Positions 1-8,176 of a DNA stretch of 20,899 nucleotides are shown in pieces. The translations under genes and the position numbers were made by a program. Under the pieces are notes generated by a model. It was not told the origin of the DNA, ran no database searches, and saw only the letters and a list, made by a program, of their open reading frames with translations. Positions within the stretch are counted from its first letter, which is position 1. Each line of letters begins with the position of its first letter. This stretch comes from Spirogloea muscicola (taxonomy: Eukaryota; Streptophyta; Zygnematophyceae; Spirogloeales; Spirogloeaceae): assembly GCA_009602725.1 (NCBI GenBank), contig WELB01000185.1, forward strand, positions 187,015-207,913. The letters are read 5' to 3'.

Positions 1-3000
1 GCCCGCGGCCTGCATGACTGCGGCGGCGGCGGCGGCGGCGGCGGCGCGCCGGAGGACGAGAGCTTCGCGGCGCAGCTCCGCGGCGACGACGGCCGGCTCC
101 ACCGCTTTGCCGCGGTCGTGACCAACGTGAGGGTGGGCCACGGCGCCGTCGTGGGTGAGCTCCCAAACCGAGCCGAGCTCCGCAGCTGCAGGCCTCCGGG
201 TCTTTAGCGATGGCCCTCTGGAACGCCGCAAGCGCCGCTAGCACGTCTTCAGGAGCCACAGGGAACCACCATCAGTGGCTTTCCGCGACAACGTCACTGG
301 CGTGGGAGATAGGGGATATGCACTACTGATTAGCTGTGCAGGCCGGCCGTTAAGGTACATTATTGGGTAGTAATGAGAACCTTTGGGCTACTCAGGCCTC
401 GGGTTAAGAGGAGCCGCTCGGTATGCAGAGGCGCGCCTCAATGTGTCCGGCTGATCCTGCAGCTACAGGAATCAGAGACTGCGTCTAGGATGTCGGTTGA
501 ATGGTTCACATTACGGGAAAATCTGACCAGTTGCTTGCTGCCTTTTCATCATGGCTTGATTTCAAAGGGATATGCGTAGACTGCATGCTCCTGCGTGTTG
601 CAGCTGCTAGCTGGTGGGACTGAGTTGACTCCAGAGTGCCTGCTTGAGCACTTGTGATACTGCTGTTGATGAGGAGGCCGGTCTGTGCACACCGCCCCAA
701 GCCCTGTCAAGAGGATCCACTGAGCATCACTAGTTTGGGCTTCTATGTGGAGCTTGGGGTGACAGCCCACTTACTAAGACGTCCGACTGCTCGCAGTTGC
801 TCTGCCGGACGCTTCGCAATGGACACAGCTGACCGCAGAGGGGCAACGCGCCTCTGGGCACTATGTCAGCTGTTGCCTGGCATGTCTCGCAGACGGGCGA
901 CAGGCTTCGAGGCCAGACAAAAGCTCAATCCAACTCATGACTGACAAGAGGCTGCTGTGAACTGCCGCAGAGGCGTGGGAGATGGCGCGGTCGATGGTTG
1001 GGGGGCCGCCGACCGCGGCCGTGGCCTTTGTGTCGAGCGCGTCCCCAGCTGCGGCCGCGGGTGTGGCGAAGCTGGCGGAGCTCCTGGCGTCCAGCCGTGA
1101 GGAGATGGCCGCGACCCTCCCAGAGGCTGCCGCTGCGCCACCGCTAATTGGCTGCGTGGGCCTGCCCTGGCCGAGTGCGCTCAGCCGGGACCCCGGCAGC
1201 TGGTCGAGCACTGTGGCCGGCGAGCCGCGCAGCTCAGCAGAGAGGCGGGGCACAGGGGCGACAGCTGTGGCGGCAGCGAGCAGCAGGGGCAGCAGCGGTG
1301 GCGAGCGGGAGAGCCGCCGGAGCGGCGTCGTCAGCGTGGGCGGCTTTCGGGTCCACGACGAGGAGGACCTTGCAGCGCTGCTGGAGCACGTGCGCGCAAG
1401 CAATGCTGGCTTCGAATTCTTCTCTGCCACCGATGACAACGACGACGACAATGACGACGACGACGACAGCAGCGACAGTGGTGAGAACAGCAGCGGCAGC
1501 GACGAGGAGCACGGGGGCCGGACTGACACGGACGACGACGAGGACGACGAGGAGGCCGAGGAGGTGGACCTCGGGGCACTGCTGGAGGACCTCCAGGAGG
1601 CGATGTGGGAGGAGGGCGAGCCCGGCGGCGCTGCGGGGCCGCAGGACGCCGCCAGCTGCACGGACGAAGCAGAGAGCTGGGCTGACTTCTTCCCCGCGCT
1701 GCATGCCAGCGGGCATGGCGGCCAAGGCCGCTCCTCGCGCAGAGCGGTGGCGCGGACGCCGCAGCACAACAGCAGCAGCAGCGCTAACTCCATCCTTGCT
1801 TCGATCACGTTCCCGTCTTCCAGCCCGGCGCGTTACCGTAACCTCTACTCCTTGGGTGGCGGCGACCACCGAAGCCCCAATAGCTTCCGGCTCGTGCTTT
1901 GCCTTGCCCACTTGCCCGGTGTCGTGGCCACCTCCTTTTACACCGCCAGCCCGGCACTGCCGTACCTTCCCAATATGGAGCGCGCTGTGGTGGCAGAGAA
2001 CCCTCACATGCTCTTCTTCTGCGCACCTGGTGAGTGGCGCAATTCTAGGAAATGCAGACTCCGAAAAATTGGAGAGCCTGAGGACCTTGTGTTGTCAGTG
2101 TAAGCATACCAGAAACTTCTAGCACCGCAACTTGGACCTTTTTTAATCATATAATGAGGCTGGTGTTCTTGGCCTAACGGCAAGTGTGGTGTTTGTGCTG
2201 CAGGCTTTGATTTCACAGAGTTTGTGCAGCGGCTAACTACCGTGTTCCCACAAGGGGCCAGGTGAACCAGCCCCGCTACGCACCATAAAATCTACTTTGA
2301 ATGCCACTTCGAAGTCCATTCACTACATTAAAAACTCCAAAATCTCAATGCTGTGGTTTTTTGCAAGTATGGGATAATCTGATGAGATTGACGATCTAGC
2401 CAAGTAGACTGCAACCTGATGTGGCTTGTATGCTATCAAGGACTGTGGGTTGTTTAAGGTCACTTGAAAGTCATCCTTTTCTAAGCCCGTTGAGGTTGCT
2501 GACACGTAACCAACAACAGGCATTTGAGCATAAGGTGTTCTGAAGTGAGGCTTAGTGGCTGTGTGATCTCAATAGGGCTGGAGCTTTTCTGGGCCAAGCG
2601 GTGTGGAAGAGGTCGCGTGGTGGGGTGCAGCTGGATTCAGCCCAGTCTGACAACAATGAGACCCTCTTCTTCGGTGCAAATACCTCGACCACTGGAGCAG
2701 TGGGCCTGTCCTTCACCTCTGATGGTACCTATTCAGCCCAGAGCTGCGCTGGAATGTAGTGCTTCTGCAACAGCAAGGCTGCAACATCAAGAGGCCGTGC
2801 TTTGAAGCTTGCTTGAAATCTTGAGACAGCCAGTAGCCTTGTATACAACCCTGAGATCCATGGCATGAGCAGGCACCGTAAAATCCCAAACCCCGGGCCC
2901 TGACTCCGGGTCCTCAGCCCGATGACTTCCGGACCTCAGCCCGACTGTTGGCTCAAGTGCCATGTTCTAATGTAGTGTCTTGTACTCGTGGCAGGGACCC

Positions 3001-3085
3001 ATTCGCCCGTTCCTCTTGAAGCCTTCTCACAGTTTGTCCAATTCTCAATTGGAGTACCACGACTGAATGCCATCCTGTACCTTGA
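1..3085 (+). CDS. FIST_N-domain protein, 5' partial, exons upstream of the LON segment
   Basis: FIST domains are sensory, presumed small-ligand-binding modules; the ligand here is unknown. Proposed exons are 1-154, 971-2029, 2204-2261, 2612-2724 and 2995-3085; every junction is GT/AG and the splice phases match (1, 1, 2, 1, 2). FIST_N-like segments in order: 'AVAFVSSASPAAAAGVAKL' (lalvFvSs-type strand), 'LIGCVG', 'LVLCLAHLPGVVATSF', 'LFFCAPGFDFTEFVQRL', 'GGVQLDSAQSDNNETLFFG' and 'TGAVGLSF', matching the family's GC-x-G, LPG-x-x-x-x-F, DPF-like, GG and GAVGL blocks. Between the second and third blocks lies a roughly 200-residue insertion, with an Asp/Glu-rich tract at 1431-1640. The N-terminus lies left of the window. 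No FIST_C domain is seen; the frame instead runs into the LON exons from 3207. Exon 2995-3085 is the least certain, because it depends on a GTACCT donor at 2725. Confidence 0.75.
22..45 (+). repeat. GGC trinucleotide run in the first FIST-gene exon
   Basis: About eight GGC units in a row encode a polyglycine tract in the partial exon 1-154. Such runs are common in GC-rich algal exons and are prone to length errors. Confidence 0.8.
155..970 (+). other. Long intron of the FIST-domain gene (no other gene seen)
   Basis: This stretch is bounded by a GTGAGC donor at 155-160 and a CCGCAG acceptor ending at 970. Exon 1-154 ends in phase 1, and the exon at 971 opens with the two bases needed to complete the codon. 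The joined protein reads 'GAVVEAWEMARSMVGG', a plausible FIST_N helix before the 'AVAFVSS' strand. Short open frames inside the stretch resemble no known protein and have no consistent codon bias. Confidence 0.55.
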
Positions 3086-3206
3086 GTAAGCTGACAGTCA
3101 GGACATTGCTGCCTGAGACGTCGTGCCATGCCATCAATTGTATTTTGCACATGAATGACAGAATTTTGCGAAGTGCAGTGACTGTAGTAATCACTATTTC
3201 ATGCAG

Positions 3207-5003
3207 TGATGTGGTCAGCGAGAAGCTCTTTCTGCCAGTCAGCCAGCTGCAGGAGCAACCAGCAGGAGCTCAACAGGATGGGAAGAGGGCAGCTAATGCA
3301 GTCTCCATTCAGGCCATTCCCGCCAGCACTTCACCTGTTGAAGCAGCTCAAAGTGCAGCAAGTCTTGCCAACGCAATGTCGTCAAAGGCAGGCGAAGATG
3401 CACGAGCAGACGTGAAGGCCTCCATTGTGCTCCTGAGGGAGCTGGCAAGTGCTGCAGCAAGTGGAGACAAGAAGCCGGATGCTGGAGGCATTCTCCAGGG
3501 AGGAACGCAGCAGGTGGTGCTTGATGCGATGAAGCCGGGCTTAAGGCGCGGTCAGAAGGGCGAAGAAGAGGCGCGGACAAGGCAGGAGGCGTTGCAGTCG
3601 AGAGCGAGTAAGCAGGATCAGACAGATAAGGAGAGGTTGTTGGCTGACGGATTGGATCGGAGGAAAGTTGTCGAGCAGCGACGAGCCAGAGCAGGGTGGC
3701 GGGCCTGGAGCAGCGGCGATGTGGCACTCGCCCTGTTTGACGACGTTGTCTTCCCCGGCTGGTCACGGGCGTACCACATTTTTGAGCCCCGCTACCGACT
3801 GATGGTAGCACTTACAGAAACTTTAGCCCCAAACTGGATAATAATCATCGATCTCATCAAGCCTGAAAATCCAAGAGATGAAGCATATGTACTGGTGACA
3901 TCTACGTTTTGGTCATACAGTGATAACATCTTCCCTGCATCCCCTCTTGTCATGACAAGTGATACCTTCTGTATGTTAACCTCGTGTCCTTGAGCCGCGC
4001 TATGAACAAAATGTGAATTGAGGCCCTTCTGCTGTTTGTTTCAGGTCAAGGAGTGCGTTCAAGAAGGAAGGCCTTTTGGCATAGCTGGGTTGGACTATCT
4101 GTCGGGGTCTCAGGAGTCGACGTCGTCAAGCGACGTTGCACATGTCATTGGCACCCTTGCTGTGAGTTGTCATACTTGAGCTGCATTGCAATGCCAAGTC
4201 ATTGGTTGTGATTGCTGATTGTTGCGCTTGACAGTAATATGTTGGACTGCTATCAATGATAAATTACTACTTTGAGTTAGAAAGGGCAAAATGAAGCTAC
4301 GCATCATGATCTTTAATTACCGTCTGTGTTTCCTGAGATTGTTTATCCTGATTGACACTTCTTGCCTGATTGACACTTCTTGCCCACCATCAATACCATT
4401 TAGTCAGAACCTTAAAGTTCAACACTATGAACCAGATGGTCGATCTGTGATCGTAGCCCACGGGGTTAGGCGCTTTCAAGTGCCTGAGACGAGGTCAGTG
4501 TCGCATGCTGCAGATGACTAGCAGTCCATATCCATGAGGGATCTCAGGCTGACATACAGCATCACTTAGCTCTTCTTTGTTGGCATGTCTCGCTCACAAA
4601 GTAGTCATCTCTGAGCCCTTACTTTGAGTGAAAGAGGATAGCTTCACAGTTAGACAAAGCAATTGATTAACTTGCTGTTAATGTGCAGCCTGAGAATACA
4701 ACGAGGTGGTTCATTTGGTCTGCACGTCGCCAAGGTGCTGAATCAAGATTGTACTCATACTCATACTCAATCCAGCCAGTAATTGCAGTAAACAAGTTAT
4801 ATGTAATGAGTTATATGTTTTTGACATGGGCTTGATCTCGAGTTGGTGCACTTCAGACTTTAGCCGACGTTGAGAAGTTTGCAGCACTGAGACAAGCTGG
4901 AAATTAATGTCAGGCCCCTATTGAGCTCTTGGAAGATGACACAGTGGAGGAGGGCCGGAAGATGAGGCAGTTGCTCTACCTTACCAAACGAATTTTGAGC
5001 TGA
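3207..5003 (+). CDS. LON substrate-binding (LON N-terminal) domain segment, left palindrome copy, 3' truncated
   Basis: The LON N-terminal domain recognises substrates in Lon proteases and also occurs alone in cereblon-like, LONRF and stand-alone proteins. Exons: 3207-3804, 4045-4161, 4408-4493, 4689-4734 and 4914 to the apex; all have GT/AG borders and consistent phases (0, 0, 2, 0). The first exon has an Ala/Gln-rich and then charged helical stretch, followed by 'LALFDDVVFPGWSRAYHIFE' and 'PRYRLM', the hallmark 'FPG...hIFEPRYR-M' of LON. Next come 'ECVQEGRPFGIAGLDY' and 'HVIGTLA', then 'HYEPDGRSVIVAHGVRRFQV' (the dGR..v-GvrRF block), and finally 'PIELLEDDTVEEGRKMRQLL'. No AAA+ or protease domain and no RING finger is present. 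The reading stops at a TGA at 5001-5003, at the palindrome centre, so the domain's C-terminus is missing. The 5' end joins the FIST exons in phase (GA|T), so this may be one FIST-LON gene. Confidence 0.82.
3245..5001. repeat. Left arm of a 1.76-kb near-perfect palindrome
   Basis: Each base i in this arm pairs with base 10006-i in the right arm. The match holds through introns and exons alike over all stretches compared by eye. The only differences seen are near the centre: A at 4988 against G in the partner, and two extra T's around 4993-4996. The outer edge lies at 3245; the match fails at 3244 and is patchy beyond it. Confidence 0.95.
4347..4382 (+). repeat. Perfect tandem duplication of an 18-bp unit in a LON intron
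   Basis: Two adjacent copies of CCTGATTGACACTTCTTG lie in the intron 4162-4407. The same pair appears inverted at 5624-5659 in the other palindrome arm. Confidence 0.9.
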
Positions 5004-5006
5004 CAA

Positions 5007-6761
5007 AGCTCAATTCGCTTGGTAAGGTAGAGCAACTGCCTCATCTTCCGGCCCTCCTCCACTGTGTCATCTTCCAAGAGCTCAATAGGGGCCTGACATT
5101 AATTTCCAGCTTGTCTCAGTGCTGCAAACTTCTCAACGTCGGCTAAAGTCTGAAGTGCACCAACTCGAGATCAAGCCCATGTCAAAAACATATAACTCAT
5201 TACATATAACTTGTTTACTGCAATTACTGGCTGGATTGAGTATGAGTATGAGTACAATCTTGATTCAGCACCTTGGCGACGTGCAGACCAAATGAACCAC
5301 CTCGTTGTATTCTCAGGCTGCACATTAACAGCAAGTTAATCAATTGCTTTGTCTAACTGTGAAGCTATCCTCTTTCACTCAAAGTAAGGGCTCAGAGATG
5401 ACTACTTTGTGAGCGAGACATGCCAACAAAGAAGAGCTAAGTGATGCTGTATGTCAGCCTGAGATCCCTCATGGATATGGACTGCTAGTCATCTGCAGCA
5501 TGCGACACTGACCTCGTCTCAGGCACTTGAAAGCGCCTAACCCCGTGGGCTACGATCACAGATCGACCATCTGGTTCATAGTGTTGAACTTTAAGGTTCT
5601 GACTAAATGGTATTGATGGTGGGCAAGAAGTGTCAATCAGGCAAGAAGTGTCAATCAGGATAAACAATCTCAGGAAACACAGACGGTAATTAAAGATCAT
5701 GATGCGTAGCTTCATTTTGCCCTTTCTAACTCAAAGTAGTAATTTATCATTGATAGCAGTCCAACATATTACTGTCAAGCGCAACAATCAGCAATCACAA
5801 CCAATGACTTGGCATTGCAATGCAGCTCAAGTATGACAACTCACAGCAAGGGTGCCAATGACATGTGCAACGTCGCTTGACGACGTCGACTCCTGAGACC
5901 CCGACAGATAGTCCAACCCAGCTATGCCAAAAGGCCTTCCTTCTTGAACGCACTCCTTGACCTGAAACAAACAGCAGAAGGGCCTCAATTCACATTTTGT
6001 TCATAGCGCGGCTCAAGGACACGAGGTTAACATACAGAAGGTATCACTTGTCATGACAAGAGGGGATGCAGGGAAGATGTTATCACTGTATGACCAAAAC
6101 GTAGATGTCACCAGTACATATGCTTCATCTCTTGGATTTTCAGGCTTGATGAGATCGATGATTATTATCCAGTTTGGGGCTAAAGTTTCTGTAAGTGCTA
6201 CCATCAGTCGGTAGCGGGGCTCAAAAATGTGGTACGCCCGTGACCAGCCGGGGAAGACAACGTCGTCAAACAGGGCGAGTGCCACATCGCCGCTGCTCCA
6301 GGCCCGCCACCCTGCTCTGGCTCGTCGCTGCTCGACAACTTTCCTCCGATCCAATCCGTCAGCCAACAACCTCTCCTTATCTGTCTGATCCTGCTTACTC
6401 GCTCTCGACTGCAACGCCTCCTGCCTTGTCCGCGCCTCTTCTTCGCCCTTCTGACCGCGCCTTAAGCCCGGCTTCATCGCATCAAGCACCACCTGCTGCG
6501 TTCCTCCCTGGAGAATGCCTCCAGCATCCGGCTTCTTGTCTCCACTTGCTGCAGCACTTGCCAGCTCCCTCAGGAGCACAATGGAGGCCTTCACGTCTGC
6601 TCGTGCATCTTCGCCTGCCTTTGACGACATTGCGTTGGCAAGACTTGCTGCACTTTGAGCTGCTTCAACAGGTGAAGTGCTGGCGGGAATGGCCTGAATG
6701 GAGACTGCATTAGCTGCCCTCTTCCCATCCTGTTGAGCTCCTGCTGGTTGCTCCTGCAGCT
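5007..6761. repeat. Right arm of the 1.76-kb near-perfect palindrome
   Basis: This is the reverse complement of 3245-5001. The arms are separated by only five bases (GACAA, 5002-5006). The outer edge is 6761, beyond which the sequence differs from the left flank. The arm carries the second LON copy on the minus strand. Confidence 0.95.
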
Positions 6762-6773
6762 CGCTGCCCGCCT
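5007..6773 (-). pseudogene. Inverted, truncated second copy of the LON-domain exons
   Basis: This is the mirror copy of the left LON segment. Exons by symmetry are 6773-6202, 5961-5845, 5598-5513, 5317-5272 and 5092 to the apex. Coding and intron sequence is identical to the left arm everywhere compared, so the same LON motifs are present (DVVFPG and HIFEPRYRLM near 6202-6300, GVRRFQV near 5520). The copy differs outside the arm: upstream of 6761 it reads 'SEAGS' after a CAG acceptor at 6774-6775, not the 'LFLPVSQ' of the left copy. No start codon or upstream exon with recognisable homology was found in 6785-7400. At the apex the copy runs into the other arm, so its 3' part is also lost. It is either a real fold-back duplication or an assembly artefact; I call it a pseudogene because both ends are broken. 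Confidence 0.7.
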
Positions 6774-6784
6774 CTGACAACAAT

Positions 6785-8176
6785 CAATAACAGTATCTGA
6801 GACTAAAGCACAGGCTCAGATGGTCATGGAGTAGCTTGCAGGCACACTGTCATGGCAGTCTTGGAGTATGTTTGCTACAATTAGTAAGCGCACAGTTTTA
6901 AGTAGCAAAAGCAACACTTATTGTGTCAGGCTCTTTTGTTGGATTACGGGCCATTTTCTCGGGCCAACCTAGCCCAAAAGATGCATACACGGCCCTTTCA
7001 GATTCTTCCATTATAAGTGCTTGACAAAGCACAGTAGTGCCTGGTAAAGTATAATGCACAGAGAGAAGTCCAGGAGGCAGTCTGCCGCTGGCACCATTCT
7101 TTCATATAAGCTTCATAGAGCTCTGGCTTCTCCATCATGATAAATGGCTGACAAGTCAGTCAGATGGAGCTTCTGAGTCATGGTCAGGCGACTCTTTCCA
7201 GCTGCTAGCTACTTCATCTTGCTGCTGTTGACTATGGATTACACTGCACCTAGTTGTAGTAGCATGCATGGTTCCGGCCCCTTTGGACCTCGCACGATGC
7301 TTAAAAACTGTTCTTATTTTCCGTTGCGGCTCAATCGACTCCGCACCTAAACACTTCTTTTTGTCTTCTTTTTTCCATTTTGCGAACACCGAGGACACTT
7401 GTGACTTGATTGTCTTTTTAGGCTATGATGCTTTATAGCCACTGCTCAATTAGTGCGCTGGTCTTTTCTGCTGATGTTGCCTCCCACTACTTGCACATCC
7501 TTCTTGTGGGCTGGACACCACTGCCACTGCCTTGCTGTGTCCCGCCGCAAAGGGCAGCAGACCGAGCAGCCCGCCGTGGGGTCGCTTGCACAGGATGGAC
7601 TTGCCATCTCCCTGCAGCGGTCCTTAGCATCTGGGGTCCAACTTGCAGCAGGCCGCGCCTTGGCTGCTGCCTCCGGGTTCCGTCAGGGCGACGCTTTTCC
7701 GCCCTCTAGTCATTCTGATCTGCACTTGCTGACTAGAGGTTATTGAGCGCCCACTTGCAGAAGTCATGGAGAGTAGTGACCTACCCTTTGCGCCTGCCGG
7801 ACCTTTAAGACCTTGTAATTTCCTTTGGGCTGGCCTCTCACAGTCATTGCCTTACATTGGAAGTGCTAAATGTTTTCACCGCGTCTTGTCAGGCCTTGAT
7901 CAAATTCACCTTCGCCACCGTGACAAGCCTGTCAAAATCTCAAAGCTCTATCAAGTCACGCTCTAACAGCTGACAATAATTTCACAAGTCACGCTGGCAA
8001 GACCTCATTGCCTAATATGCACAAGACCCTTTGCTTGGCAGCTTAAGGGCAGAAGTAGATTGTACCAAGCAAGCCCCTTAATGTCAATGAGATAAGCGGA
8101 AATCAAGTAATGGACTAGAGCAAATGCAGGAAGGGAGTCAAGCTTAGACTTGATGCGAAGGACCACCATGGCGGCT
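6785..8176. other. Spacer between the palindrome and panC; no recognised gene
   Basis: Most of this stretch is AT-richer than the exons and has only short open frames. A GC-rich island at about 7530-7720 has an open plus-strand frame (described separately). The 3' end of the panC transcript must lie here; TTACA at about 7850, read as TGTAA on the minus strand, matches the usual green-algal polyadenylation signal, but it is about 320 bases downstream of the stop and only weakly supported. No tRNA or other RNA gene was recognised. Confidence 0.5.
7530..7746 (+). other. Exon-like GC-rich island, unidentified
   Basis: The base composition rises to exon-like levels. The plus-strand frame reads 'QQTEQPAVGSLAQDGLAISL', then 'SGVQLAAGRALAAASGFRQG', and ends at TGA 7744-7746. 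The Ala/Leu/Gln composition resembles real exons of this genome more than the Arg-rich opposite frame does. I recognise no domain, no clear first exon and no neighbouring exon in phase. It could be a decayed gene fragment or a terminal exon of an unannotated gene. Confidence 0.25.

Noticed and set aside
861-1808. Long minus-strand open frame opposite the FIST exon
   Set aside because: It is extremely Ser-rich and low in complexity, the expected shadow of an Asp/Glu- and Gly/Ala-rich exon on the other strand; the plus frame has FIST_N motifs.
2903-2950. Imperfect 23-bp tandem unit as a CRISPR-like or regulatory array
   Set aside because: Only two diverged units (TCCGG-x-CCTCAGCCCGA) are present, in a probable intron of a eukaryotic gene.
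5485-5715. Short minus-strand protein identical to one at 4291-4521 as a duplicated gene
   Set aside because: Both are the same LON exon plus intron read-through in the two palindrome arms, not independent genes.
7156-7398. Minus-strand open frame as a 5' exon of the right LON copy
   Set aside because: It is AT-rich and Lys/Gln-rich with no domain, and no splice donor in matching phase leads to the acceptor at 6774-6775.
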